From Cricetomys ansorgei (lineage: Eukaryota > Chordata > Mammalia > Rodentia > Nesomyidae): a stretch of DNA of 64,000 bases. A program made the translations under genes and the position numbers. Shown here in pieces: positions 10,607 to 21,507 of this stretch (position 1 is its first letter; every line of letters begins with the position of its first letter). The DNA lies in the NCBI GenBank assembly GCA_026225945.1, contig JAMJFZ010003163.1, positions 17,482,501 through 17,546,500 of the forward strand, read 5' to 3'. The notes beneath the pieces were generated by a model. The model worked only from the letters and a program-made list of their open reading frames with translations. It did not search any database and was not told the DNA's origin.

Positions 10607-10741
10607 TTAAAGGAAGGGTCTCACTTTATAGCTCTGGTTGGCCTGGAACTCACTATATAGACCAGGCTGGCCTTGAACACCCAGAGATCCTCCTGCTGCC
10701 TCCTGAGTGCTGGGATTAAAGGTATATACTACCTGGCTGGC
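10607..10741 (-). mobile_element. B1 SINE, antisense
   Basis: Carries tcactatatagaccaggctg, ctcctgagtgctgggatt and aaaggtatatactacctggc, the antisense B1 body. It is moderately diverged from a young B1 consensus. A short possible target duplication (ctaaaaac versus attaaaacc) is not convincing. Confidence 0.88.
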
Positions 10742-12409
10742 CCATTAAAACCTCTCAAAGGGGACTTCCCTTCATTTACTTTCAAAAGCCTTCTGCAAAA
10801 GATGGGGAGGAAAGCCAGGGAGCAGAAGGGGAGAGAAGAGCTGCCTGGGTAGAGGGAGCCATGGCCCCTGCAGCATCAGACAACTGGTACAAAGCACTCT
10901 GAACTCAGTTACTCATTTGCAAGGAAGTCCCTGTTTCCTGAATTGAAACTCTGACAATTTCCTTCAATTTGGAAAGTTTTTTGTGTTGATTAAGCCAAAG
11001 TTAGCACTCTCTACCACTGTCTTGAGAAACTGCCTTTGCTGAAAAGAACTGGCTCAACACTTGGACCTGCACAGTAACTAAAAGCAGGATGAAGGCCTTG
11101 TATTTGCCTACTGTGCATATCTTCTTTTCTTTGGGTCAGACTCCAGCTTACCTCTGCATGTAGACATGGTAATCATCCAAGTCACATCTGTCTAAAACCA
11201 TGCAATGCCTAACCCATGTCATCACCCTCAAGCTGAAGGACAGAGATAAGATCAAGGGAGCATCGTACTGCCTGCTTTCACAGTGCGCCATTCTGGACCA
11301 CTACAAAAGGTGCCTGCCTGTCTTCAGTCACTGCCCTGAGCCTGTAGTTGCTTGGACTGCAAGAAGAGCAGAGCCTCAAGCAGGATTCAATCCAGAACAA
11401 TCATCTCGGGGGAACCAGCTTGTCTCCTTAAGGGATAAGGACCTCTTTAAGTCACCTTGCAGAACCAGAGTGGAGGCAAACAACCAGATCACACCTTGAC
11501 CAAGGCCACTTAATTACACCTCTTACTCTCTGCCTGCCTCGGTTCCTCCTCTATTTAGATCAGAGCCTCATGTCGGGCCCTGCATTCGGGCCAAGTACTT
11601 TCTTCCTTTATCTTCCCTGTTTGTGGTTTTGAGCTCCTTTCCTACCTCTCACCATTACTTCATTTGCTGTCTTTCAGACAAGCGGCCAGAGCCGACCCAG
11701 AACCTGCATCTTCCTCTCTACTCCCTTCCCTGTGCACTCAGAGCAGAGGGCAGGGGCTCCTTATGCTGGCAGTGAACCCGGAAAAGTCTTCCCAGAGTTT
11801 CCTCTCTGTGCGATGCCATCAGTGTCAGCAATAAATGTCAGGAGGCGACAGGACAAGAGCCAACTCACACTTAACCTTACCTTTCAGAGCAGGGCCAGCA
11901 GGTCTTTTCCTTTTGTCTGAGGTGACAGTAATCCCAAGACACAGAAGCATCTGTCATTGGGAGGCAGAGCCCTTAGCCTGGGTAGCGAGCCAGGGGCAGG
12001 CACAGTGTTTCGGGCTTGCTTCTTCAGCGAGGTACTCTCCTTATTTGCCCCAGGACCACTAAAGTGACCATTATTATCTCTAATGAGGTGGGATCTTTGC
12101 CAAGAATGGCTAATGTGACTCCCTGTCTTTTCTCATAATACTGGGAGCATGAAACTAGTTTCTGTCCAGTCAGTTCCTCTCCCAATATGGGTGACAGCAG
12201 CTTCTTTGGCAAGAGAATTTTGTCCCCTTTCCAGGAAACAATGGTACCTGCACTTCCTCCTGACCCTGCAAGATGAAAAGCCCTCACAGCAAGGGATGAC
12301 TTAATGCCTGCAGATGCATGTCTTAGTGGCTGATCTGATCTTTCTCAAGATGTATTGTACTGTCCTGGGATCATTAAAAGTACTTGAATTAACTCTTCCT
12401 AGATCCTGA
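10742..12409. other. Long unannotated intergenic stretch
   Basis: No SINE, LTR or LINE is recognised over about 1.7 kb. The largest frame is 99 codons at 11200-11499, with no known domain. Around 11500-11720 the strand is pyrimidine-rich. Confidence 0.4.
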
Positions 12410-12640
12410 GAGTGGGTGTTAGGGGGCTGCATCGTGAGTCAAACCTCTGCCTTCCCTTCTAAGTGTGTGACCTGGAATAGGTGGCATCTCTGAGCCTACT
12501 CGCTCACCTGTATGATGAGGCAATCATTGCACCTGCCTCCCTGGGGTGCTATGGGGCTGGGGGTGGGGGTTTAAGAGCCCTAGCAAAGGGCCTGGTTCCT
12601 CCAGAGTGCTCAGCAAAGAGTGCACAGAAATGATGCTCAA
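12410..12640 (+). mobile_element. MIR SINE relic
   Basis: The order gtgtgtgacctggaatagg, tctctgagcctactcgctc, acctgtatgatgagg, attgcacctgcctccctggg and gggtgctatgg follows the MIR core and 3' domain (tgtgaccttgggcaag, cctcagtttcctcatctg, ataatagtacctacctcat). An extra G-run interrupts it near 12555. Confidence 0.6.
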
Positions 12641-12789
12641 AGCGCCTCCCTAGGGAAAGCTCATACAACAAGGATGAGAAGGAGTGAATTTGGGTGAATT
12701 CTTGGCCGGGAGACTTCGTGAGCTCAGTACTTGGGCCCTCTAAAGCACACAGAATAGCGGCCCTGAAAATCCGGATCTGATTGGCTCTA

Positions 12790-13260
12790 TCCATACAGCT
12801 CAACTGAAAACACAGTATCCAACTTAAATAGAAAGAACACTGGGGAATGTATTAAAACTGGCGACAGAGACAAGCAAAAATCAAGCTCCATAATTAATGC
12901 TTTGCTGTTTATAGACTGCCGTTTACCAAGGCGATCTAAAGGTCAGGGGTGGGACTTACTCTGCGAAAATGGGAGGGGCACGCTGCTCTCCAAGCTCACA
13001 TCCACGTTTCCTAGCACGGGATCTGTGTTGGGGAATTGGAGGAATATTCCAATTAAGCCCTTTCATTTTGATTTCTCATTAGATCCTTAGACACTCTGCA
13101 GAAAATTAAATCGAACTAGAGACCTCCAGCCAGGAGATTTATTCGATTTAATGTTTTGAAAGAGACTTATTATCTTGTCAGGAATAATTTGAAAATCCAA
13201 ATAAGAGCAATTGAATCAGCAGAATTTAGGTCTCAAGATAATCACTTTGTGTGGTAGAGC
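12790..13260. promoter_or_regulatory. Repeat-free AT-rich block, candidate conserved element
   Basis: Lacks recognised repeats and holds dense homeodomain-like ATTA cores. It has the palindrome ggaatattcc (13041-13050) framed by aattgga and tccaatt, and a perfect 11-bp inverted repeat (attaaatcgaa at 13105-13115, ttcgatttaat at 13142-13152). Such texture is common in developmental enhancers, but conservation is not visible from one sequence. Confidence 0.3.
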
Positions 13261-14342
13261 ATGGTACTTAAACCACCGAAGCAGCCTGCCTAAGCTATGG
13301 CTCCAGCGGTTTGGCCCTCCCACAGCTCAGCCCCTCCCGACCCAACTCACCCCCACCCTTCCCATCACCTGTTCTTTAAAGACCACGGAGATCTATGCTG
13401 CGGTGTGAAAGCAGCCAGCCCCTGAGTTCTTCGCCCGTTGCTTAAAGCATCTTGGCTCAAGGTCAGCGTCTCATTTGTGAAACGCGAGCTGACAGCCTTC
13501 TGAGATGCTCAGATCTTCCTGCTGGTGTCCTTGGCCTGCTGCCTTCTGCATGTGCACACAGTTGACAGTGTCACTCATCAAGCGCTGGGTTGGAGGTTCA
13601 TGACTGGAAACAGTTACATCGTTATGTGGTTTCGCCTAGCCTTCAGCCATGGCAGCGGCAGTCCCAGGGTATCTGAAGGGGTGTGCTGTTGCATTCATAA
13701 CTGTGTTATTCGGGAAAAACCAGAAGGTGTGGTCCATCACAGCCTCCCTCAGAGTCACTGCTGAGACAATATGGCTACTGGGTTGACCACAATGACTTAG
13801 GCACCCTTTAAGTACTGAGTCCCAGTACCCCCAATGGCTCTTGGGCTACTAGACCACAGCCATGTCCTACAGGCTGTAGAGTGGGGAGGGTTAGGTGCAG
13901 AACCACTTTAACTTTGCTAAGTAAACAATGCCCGTTCCAAGAGGAACCACTTAAAAACTCTCCTTTGGCTTAGTAAGTGTATACTGGGCAAATATTGAGT
14001 TAGTTCAAACCTATCCTTCTTTCTGCATGCTCTGCATGCAGGAAACTGTTGGGACCTCTTGGTATGGAGGTCATGTCATATGGCCCGCGTGCTGTTCTTC
14101 TCCAGTCATTACTGTTGAGTGGCTGAACTGGATTGGTAACTGTCGTGACTCCTGGTAATGAAGGTCCATCCTTGATGGCCTTTCTTCCTGACCAGGTCTC
14201 CGCCATCACAATAGACTCTCTATGTCTGTCAGCCTCGCAGGAAACCATGGGAATTTCTGAGCCTCCTGTAATCCAAAAAAGGTAGCAGTGCCACCACACA
14301 TTTTGTGTGCAAACCCTTACTCTGAAATGCTGTGCCGCTGGC
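13261..14342. other. Unannotated intergenic stretch
   Basis: No repeat family recognised. The antisense frame at 14000-14299 (99 codons) has no known domain. A small gcatgc-tct-gcatgc inverted repeat lies near 14027-14041. Confidence 0.4.
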
Positions 14343-14739
14343 TGTTGTGATGGTTTCTTTTAATTACTTACTTGATACAACCTGAAATCACCTGGAAAGA
14401 GAGTCTCAGTGAGGGGCTGTCCACACCAGGTTGGCCTGCAGGCATGTCTGTGGGGGTGTTTTGATTGCCTTGATTGATGCAGGAAGACAGCCTGAGAATG
14501 AGAAGCATCTTTGGCTGGCTTGGGGGACCTGGACCGTAAGAATAGAGAAAGCTAGTTGAGCAGCATGCTAGCTACATGCACTCATTTCTCTCTGCTCTGC
14601 CTTTGGCTATGGGTGTAGTATTACTCCCTGTTTTCAGTTCCTGCCATCTTGAACTCCCTGCTGGGATTGACTGTAGGCTGGAATGGTTGCTTTTTTTGTC
14701 TGGGTATTTTATCACAGCAACAGAAGTGAAACTAAGACA
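14343..14739 (+). mobile_element. MaLR-type LTR, sense
   Basis: Starts TGTTGTGATGGTTTCTTTTA and ends GAAACTAAGACA. The inner text aatcacctggaaagagagtc, gcaggcatgtctgtggggg and the terminal ttatcacagcaacagaagtg match a common rodent LTR family of the MaLR/ERVL type. No internal region or exact target duplication is seen. Two forward frames of about 73 codons inside are incidental. Confidence 0.75.
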
Positions 14740-15834
14740 CCTGTGTTGTACTGTGTGGCCGTGCAGGCACAGCCATCCCTGGGACTCTGCCCACTGAAGC
14801 TTGTTACCTTTCAGTACCGCTCCTCGTTCTGCTCACCTCGCTGGATGTTTCTACCAACTACAACATAAGCGCCAGCCAACAAGGGAGGATGTGGAGCACA
14901 GGTGTGTGCCTCCACCCGACTTCTTCCTATACTTCTCTCCACGTTCTTCCCATACCTCATTTCCCATTTCTCTTTGGAGGTCTTTCCCAATCTCCCAGGG
15001 CACAAGTTATGGCTCAGCATAAAGACCAGAATGGAGAACATCTTCTCCGCATTATAGAAGAAACTCAGAATCATCGAGCGTGGTTCTTGGTATGGGGATC
15101 CACAATCCCTGGAATAGAGGCCTATCAGAGGCAAAAGCTTTTCTAGTTTAAACCCACAGCATCCGCACTGTGTTTTCAACCCTCTCTGCCTTCCAGGACA
15201 AGAAAACTCCGAGAATACGCCTTATGAGCGTGGGCGGAGTGAGGATGAAGCAGACACACCATACTTCCCTGCTTAAAGAGAAGAAGGCAGAGACACAGAA
15301 TACAGGCAGGAGAGGTGCCTGTATAAATTCAGGAGGCCAAGGTGTTGTTGGGAGGCTGTGGAGAGGGTGTATGGAGAAAATGGGGGTGTCACGAGGGGAC
15401 TTTGGGAGTTGAACAGCAATGTTTAAAGGAATGTTTGTGAAATTCGTTCTCAGATTGTGAAGTACAAGCCTCTGGCCTCCTAGAAATACAGCATTGTGGG
15501 TTAGGTTTGAATTCTCGGGTGTTTTGAGAAAGCTGAGCTCTGCTGTGAGTCAGACATGAAGGGGAAGGATGGCTCTGGCTGCAGATCCGGCTGCACTGCC
15601 CCAACCCCCCACCCCCGTTTCTGTCTCCCCTGTGCTCTGCACGGCACGAGCACCCGGGGGTGCTGCAGGCCTGTGAGCATCTCTGACCCCCTCATCGCTC
15701 CTGCCCACATTTTGTGTGGAGATGTTCTTATATTTGTCACCTTTGTTTCAGGTAATGGACTTCTAAAACGTCACCTGATAAATATTATTGAGTGCCCGTT
15801 TTTGTGGCGGGCAAAATCTGAAATACCTGGGTAT
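14740..15834. other. Unannotated intergenic stretch
   Basis: No repeat recognised. Overlapping frames of 71 to 122 codons on both strands (for example antisense 14811-15179 and sense 15556-15864) have no known domain and shadow one another, so I do not call genes. Confidence 0.4.
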
Positions 15835-16179
15835 TGTAGTTTGTATCTGAAGAGTCACACGTGAGTTCATTTATTGAATGCTTGGTCCCCAGCTGAGAGC
15901 AGCATTTTGGGAGGTGAAGAAACCTTCAGGAGGTGGGACCCTGGGGACCTGTGTCCTAAGAGCATCTTTCTCAAGCCCCTCCCCCCATTCCTCTCTCCTG
16001 TCCTTCACTTGAGTCGTGTTCTCCAGTTCTTACTGCCATGATGTTCTGTCTCACCACAGGTCAAGGGTCAAGGACTATGGGCAGAAATCTCTGAACCCAT
16101 GAAACAAAGTAAATCTTTCCACCTGTAAGCCATTTGCATAAGCCGTTTTGTTACACCAATGGGAAAAGTAACTACTACA
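15835..16179 (+). mobile_element. MaLR-type LTR, sense
   Basis: Reads TGTAGTTTGTATCTGAAGAG, then gaatgcttggtccccagctg, aaccttcaggaggtgggacc, gccatgatgttctgtctcac and a terminal aaaagtaactactaca, the order of a common rodent MaLR LTR. An aaagtaaatctttcc segment stands where the polyadenylation signal is expected. No matching flanking 5-mers. Confidence 0.75.
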
Positions 16180-16620
16180 GAAAATGAATCCCAGAGAACT
16201 GGGTATTTTTTTTAAACCTGTGATTAAACATGACCATGCTGCTCTTAGGCCTTAGGAGCTGAAATTTGGCCAAATTTTGAGATGCAAGCTAGGAAAACTC
16301 CAGGATGCTAATAGAGCTTAAAGGGCAATTCTGCTTGGAGCTTAGAAAACCAGAATGCCAAAGGGGGTGCAGATGGCAAAAGAGAAGCTCTTGGTTCAGA
16401 TGGGAACAAGGACTATTGGTAACTTGACTGCAGGCTGCTCATGGTACATAGGTAAGAAATTGTCTGCATTTTGTCTGTGTTCTGAAACTGAGGGAGGCTG
16501 AGTTTAAAGGAGACAGATGAGTAGAGAAAATTTTGAGTCAGTTTAACACATTAGGACGTGGCATGATTGTTGGTAGATAATTAGCCAGGTTGTGTGTCTG
16601 TATATATGTTCATGTTCGAG
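16180..16620. other. Unannotated stretch
   Basis: AT-rich to mixed, no repeat or exon recognised. Confidence 0.35.
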
Positions 16621-16647
16621 TCTGTCTCTGTCTCTGTCTGTCTCTCT

Positions 16648-16689
<42 letters not shown>
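16621..16689. repeat. (TCTG)n then (GT)n microsatellite
   Basis: A tctgtctc-type run at 16621-16650 passes into a perfect GT run of about 18 units ending at 16688. The nearby Val-Cys frame is an artefact. Confidence 0.95.
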
Positions 16690-16693
<4 letters not shown>

Positions 16694-17097
16694 CAAGGAG
16701 TGGCCAAGGTCTTTACTTCATCTACTTACCTTGATCTCTATCCTGACGTCCTACCCTTGGTCCTGTTGACACAGAGCCAAGACAGGATCACCTTAGTTAC
16801 TCCATTGAAAATCAGCATTAAGTTTCACCAGTCCCCATAACTGAACTTCATGCAGATATGACTCTAAGGAGAGTTACAGAAAGCAAAGCCTCCCAATGGG
16901 ATTGGAAGAAGGGGAAGTCAAAGCTAAAAGACAAAGCCACTCCAACAGATGCACAAAATGTGATAGAGAATACAACACAACCACCACCCATGACCCATCT
17001 CCAACCATCCTGTAACTCCCGTGTAAGGGGATCCAAACTACAGAGACAGCAGAAATGCCAGAGAAAGGGTTCAGCCTTGCTTTTCAAAGAAGTAATG
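16690..17097. other. Unannotated stretch
   Basis: No repeat recognised. A sense frame beginning at 16858 and an antisense frame overlap here; neither has a known domain. Confidence 0.35.
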
Positions 17098-17310
17098 AGG
17101 GCTGGGGAGATGGCCCAGCAGTTAAGATCTTGGACTGATCTTCCAGAGGACGTGAGTTCAGTTCCCAGCACCTGTGTCAGTGGCTCACAACTGCTGTTGC
17201 TCCAGCTCCCAAATCTTCTGACCTCCAAGGGCACCCACATTCATGTGCATACACCCTCACGTGAACACACACACATGGGTAAAAATAAAATAACTTTGAA
17301 AATTTAACAG
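17098..17310 (+). mobile_element. B2 SINE
   Basis: Starts gggctggggagatggcccag, with the B-box-like gagttcagttcccagcacc, then gtggctcacaactgct and a 3' end of acacacatgggtaaaaataaaataac. This is the tRNA-derived B2 layout with A/B boxes and an A-rich tail. The 150-codon frame crossing it is not a gene. Confidence 0.88.
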
Positions 17311-17484
17311 ATAATGATCATATAGAAGATTCAAACAAATAAATGCATGAAGCAAATCTATCCAAGACCTTGACAAGAGAACAAAACAGTAGACTGGAAG
17401 CTGAAGTCCAATATTTGAAGGAGAAGTTCAGTAAGCAAGTTGAAATATTGAAAAAGAATATAAAACATAAATCCTGCACTTGCT

Positions 17485-17540
17485 ACACAGACAAGTTCCA
17501 GGCCAGCCAGGGCTGCATACTGAGGCCTTGGCATAAAATA
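17485..17540 (+). mobile_element. Short B1-like fragment
   Basis: aagttccaggccagccaggg followed by ctgcatactgaggccttg resembles the middle to end of a B1 monomer. Only about 55 bp is present. Confidence 0.4.
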
Positions 17541-17939
17541 ACAAACCACAAAAGATTTCAGTAGCTTTTAGAAATGGAGTAAACGCAGTTTTCATTATGA
17601 GATGACCAATGTGCCTTTGGGACACGGGAGTATAATGCTATGGTTCAGTTGTGAACTCCTCTCCACGGGGAGTTATGTTGATGACGTAAGCAGTGAGTAA
17701 CTTCTCAACACAGTGAGGGAGAGGAAGCACGGCAGGTACATCTGCCTTCGTGCAGCCTCGTGGGGCCGACATTATATAATTATGTAGATAATGCAGTAGG
17801 TATTCTGGGTATGTGAAATGCAGCAGAGGAGATGCAGAATGGTGGGATGATCAGGAGGAGGTCTCGTGAAGACGAAGCTTTCTCAGAGAAGGAGAAATAG
17901 CATGTAGTTTCCCCAAGGGATAGTTATATATAGCTGGGG
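17541..17939. other. Unannotated stretch
   Basis: No repeat recognised; a G run at 17937-17945 marks the start of the next SINE. Confidence 0.35.
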
Positions 17940-18175
17940 GGGGGTTGGGGAGGGGAGGAAAAGGGCAGCAGAGATGGCTCCACAGAGCCTCACTGCTCTT
18001 CCAAGGATCCAACTTGGATGCCCAGCATCCACATGGCAGCTCACAACCATCTGTAACTCTAATTTCATGGGATCTGACACCATCTTCTGGTCCCCTTGGG
18101 CACCAGGCATGCCCATGGTGCACAGACATGCACGCAAGCAAAACATCCACAATACAAAATTTAAAAATTAAGAGG
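17940..18175 (+). mobile_element. B2/B3-type SINE
   Basis: gcagagatggctccacagag, cactgctcttccaaggatcc, gcagctcacaaccatctgta and gggatctgacaccatcttct follow the B2/B3 order, ending in an A-rich tail. The box elements are degraded. Confidence 0.85.
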
Positions 18176-18309
18176 AGATAAAACAGGAACCAATCAATGT
18201 GAAAGTTTAGAGGTAAAAGAATGCGCTTCAGAATGCAGGATACAGGGAATGAGAAAGGCCGTGAAAGAAAAGATCCTGGAGACATCAGCAGCCTCTGGAG
18301 ATGGAGACA

Positions 18310-18535
18310 GCAGCTCAGTGATGCAAAGTGGATGGGCTGTGGAGTCAGGAAGTCTGATTACCTCGTCTCCTACGTGGATACCCTGGGCAAATTCACATCT
18401 CTAAATCATAGTTGACTCATCTGCAAAACTACCGTAACGCGCCTAACTCCCAGGGCTATTCTGAGGATTAAGTGAAATAACCCACAAAGTGCACTTAGCT
18501 CAAGCCAGACTCACACCGAGCACAAGGGAAACACC
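18310..18535 (+). mobile_element. MIR SINE relic
   Basis: The order tggagtcaggaagtctgatt, ataccctgggcaaattcaca, tctgcaaaactaccgtaac, ctcccagggctattctgagg and attaagtgaaataacccaca matches MIR along most of its length. One of the better preserved MIRs here. Confidence 0.75.
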
Positions 18536-19329
18536 GTGCTCGGAGGAAGTGTGGAGGAGTTTTGATCATGGTTTCAAAACACTGATATGGGCTAAGGAGA
18601 CTTCCAGCATCGATCTTGTGCTTTTAAAAGCATCGTTCTGGTGAGCTATCAGTTCTGCCTCTGGACCGCTTCTGTGGCTTTGTTAGGGATGTCATTAAGA
18701 GCCTTAGCCCTCACCCAGCCTTCCTGTCTCTCAGAATTTCACAAGCTTATTTCCTAAATTAAATCCCTTTATACGGAAGTTAAAGTGATGTCTATTTCTT
18801 AAAGCTAGTCCCAGCGGATACAGAGATTATTGAAGTATTTCAGACAAGACATAACAATGGCATAAGTTAGTGTGCTGTCAAGGGGAATGGATAGAAGAGA
18901 ATATATTTAAGGAAAATTTAAGAAAACCAACCAGAAGGATCAGCGAGTGTTTGAATCCAAGGTAGGGAAGGAATAACACTTGACTCATAAATTATTGACT
19001 TAAGAAACGATATGGGTGGCAAAGCCAAAGAAATTTAAGACTACCAAGTAGGAGTGGTTGGGTAGAAAACTTCACATTTAATTCTAGCCCCATTCTATTT
19101 AAGACATATTGAAGGATGTATATTTGGAGATGTGACAAAGGCTGTTGAATCTGTAAGTCTAATGTAGAGGAGAAAGGCCTGGGCTGAGTGTTTGGAATCC
19201 CAGTGACTGAAGTTTAGAAATGAATGAGGCTGTTTGGGGCACACATGCAGAATGGGGCAGGGGTGGGGCAGATTCTGAAAGACACCAACAAATAGGAGTT
19301 ATGGAAATATTTGAGGCAACAAATAGTGA
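18536..19329. other. Unannotated stretch
   Basis: No repeat or exon recognised; AT-rich with no frame over 60 codons. Confidence 0.35.
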
Positions 19330-19457
19330 TGAGCTGAACTAGTTTTCTTGTCATTGTGACAGGATAGTTGCCATAAAGAAGTTAAAAAGCTTAAAGGTTT
19401 ATTCAGCTCACAGTTACCTAGGTTTCCATCCATCATGGTGGAGAAGGTGTGGCAGCC
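19330..19457 (-). mobile_element. Older LTR, left part, split by an ERVK-type element
   Basis: ttcttgtcattgtgacagga, aaggtttattcagctcacag and catccatcatggtggagaag match the start, in antisense, of a rodent MaLR-type LTR. The sequence breaks at 19457 where the ERVK-type element begins and resumes at 21508. The last six bases, gcagcc, are the left target copy. Confidence 0.65.
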
Positions 19458-19783
19458 TGTAGAAGTTTATTTTTAGTTGTGTATAAAATATTGTTTTGTG
19501 TACTGCTGAATGAAGGGCTTCATAGGCCTTGGCATTTTGCATTATCTGCAAGTGTTGGATTAATGTAGGGGATGTTTGATTGGTCATGATCTGCACGTGC
19601 TATCAGTAGAACACCCGAAGAGTTCTGAATCAATGAAAACACCTGAGCTCAGATGTTCAGGGTTCCATTGTCCAGTATGGTGCTGGCTAGGCTGGTGGTT
19701 CCCTCTGCTGATGTCTGGCAGAGTGTGCAACTATGAAAGTTCCTCCCTGTCTTCCTTGGTGAGCCTCCTCACGTACTGCTACA
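19458..19783 (+). repeat. 5' LTR of the ERVK-type element
   Basis: Runs TGTAGAAGTTTATTTTTAGT to CTGCTACA. A TATA-like gtataaaatatt lies near the start. The position of the AATAAA signal in the partner LTR reads caactatgaaag here, so this copy may have lost its polyadenylation signal. Clear similarity to 21178-21507, with scattered substitutions. Confidence 0.88.
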
Positions 19784-19785
19784 AA

Positions 19786-19803
19786 TGGTGCCTGCAACAT
19801 GGG
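19786..19803 (+). other. Candidate primer-binding site
   Basis: tggtgcctgcaacatggg begins two bases after the 5' LTR. The tggtgcc start is shared with tRNA-primed ERVK elements, but the downstream bases do not match a tRNA 3' end that I can name. Confidence 0.45.
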
Positions 19804-20656
19804 ATATGACATCATGACAGCTGCATCAAATGTGGAGACAAGGAAGAAGAGAAAGAAACTCCAGGCCTTACAGAGTCTAGTAAAGTACACTCAGAGCAGT
19901 TCCCAGAGGACAGAGATTAAGGTATTAACAAAAGGAAAGCTCTAAAAGAGAGAGTTGTAAACAAGGAAAAAGCTCTTAGGTGAGAGCGATGTTTCAGATA
20001 AATGTTTTGGATGAATTTTCATAGTGAAAACAGAGTTCAGCTGGGAGCAGGGGAAAAGCAAGGTTCTAACTGCTTTTCCTGATCATGGAGCTGATGCTCC
20101 TTCCTGCGGCTGGTGGTAGCCAGGGCATAGGAAATGGAAAACAGAGCATACTGTTTCACAAACTTAATTTTCTGATAGTTGTGTTGTATGTGTGTGAAGC
20201 TCAAGATGTTGTGTTTGAGATCTAGAGAAGTGGTTGTAGTGCAAAGGGGTTTGGTGGTGCAAAAGAATGCCAAACCACCTACAATTCTTCCCACTGGCCC
20301 AGGACTCCCTGCTGTTTTAGAAGTCTCAGCTTAGAGCCAAAAAGCCCCTTAGTTAAACTAAACAGTCTTTTTTTCATGCAAACCTGACTATAAGCAGACC
20401 AGATATTGATGATGGTGATGAGAACTCCACCCAAGAGGGAACCCTTCCTGCCAACAATGTGATCGGTTATTTTTCCTGTGTCACACTCTATCTTAAAATC
20501 TGGTAAGTGTTTCCTTAGGGTCAGCATACAGAAACTGTCTTCCAGAACTGGCCAAGGTTGTATCTCGTGCTGGCTGCCAGACTTTTGGTAATGTGTAGGA
20601 GTCACCCAGGTGGTACTGGTTTTGAAGGCATTAAGGGATTATGGAGAGCAGCTGAG

Positions 20657-20810
20657 GGTTGGCACTGTGAGAGGTCCAGGAGAGGCCATTGGTAAAGGTA
20701 TAGCCTCAGTAGCAATTGAAGGCCCAGACTGAAGGGGTCATGCAAAGAAGTTGAGGCTTGGCACCATGAAGAGAGCCCAGGAGAGGCTATTGGTGAAAAT
20801 GCAGCCCAGT
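20657..20810 (+). repeat. Imperfect tandem pair, period about 100 bp, inside the element
   Basis: ttggcactgtgagaggtcca and ggagaggccattggtaaagg at 20657-20705 recur as ttggcaccatgaagagagcc and ggagaggctattggtgaaaa at 20757-20806. Both copies lie in the internal region; I do not know their function. Confidence 0.7.
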
Positions 20811-21177
20811 TGCAGCAAGGGACCCTAGCATTCTGAAGATGCCAGTATCATGGGACGACCACCAAGAACAGCAGCAGCAGTGGAATGGAGCCAGCTGGAG
20901 CCTGGGGGACAGGCTGTATGTGCTGCAGCAGAGCCAGAGAAGTGATCCAAACCCTTTAGAGGATCCCAGAAGATTGTGAATGAAATCCAGATAATTGGAT
21001 ATTGATAATGTTTTTCTATCCAAAGTACATTGTGAAAAGCTTGATAGATGCTTACTTTCATTTAGTCCTGTCCTTTTGATTGTTCCTCTTGTAAAGTTTT
21101 GCTAGTGTAGTATTAAATTGTGTTGTAGAGATAAAGCAATTATTTTTGGATTGGCTTATACAGAAAAGGGGAATTAT

Positions 21178-21507
21178 TGTAGATGTTTACTTTTAGTTGT
21201 GTTTAAAATATTGTTTTCTGCACTGTTGGGTGAAGGGCTGCATAGGCCTTGACATTTTGTATTGTCTGCAGGTGTTGGATTAATGTGGAGGATGTTTGAT
21301 TGGTGATGATCTGCATGTGTTATCAGTAGAACACCTGAGGAGTTCTGAATCAATAAAAACACCTGAGCTCAGATGTTCAGGGTTCCACTGTCCAGTATGG
21401 TGCTAGTCAGGATGGTGGTTCCCTCTGTTGATGTCTGGAAGGGCTTGCACCAATAAATATGCCTCCTTGTCATGCTCGGTGAGCTGCCACAGTAGCATAC
21501 TGCTACA
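21178..21507 (+). repeat. 3' LTR of the ERVK-type element
   Basis: Runs TGTAGATGTTTACTTTTAGT to CTGCTACA. It carries a polyadenylation signal in accaataaatatgcctcc and a TATA-like gtttaaaatatt. It is followed directly by the right target copy gcagcc. Confidence 0.88.

Larger units (their letters stand above)
19458..21507 (+). mobile_element. Complete non-coding ERVK-type retrotransposon
   Basis: Direct LTRs at 19458-19783 and 21178-21507 flank 1,394 bp. The element is bounded by a perfect 6-bp duplication, gcagcc at 19452-19457 and 21508-21513, the size typical of ERVK/beta-retroviral integration. A tggtgcc-type primer-site candidate lies two bases after the 5' LTR, and a purine tract (agaaaaggggaatta, 21162-21176) precedes the 3' LTR. 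No gag, pol or env frame is recognisable; the longest internal frame is 108 codons. It would have needed machinery in trans. I cannot name the family with confidence. Confidence 0.88.

Noticed and set aside
13034..13054. SRF CArG box
   Set aside because: The palindrome ggaatattcc lacks the CC(A/T)6GG pattern.
17098..17180. tRNA-like A and B boxes
   Set aside because: They belong to a B2 SINE derived from a tRNA, not to a functional tRNA gene; the same applies to the other B2/B3, ID and MIR copies.
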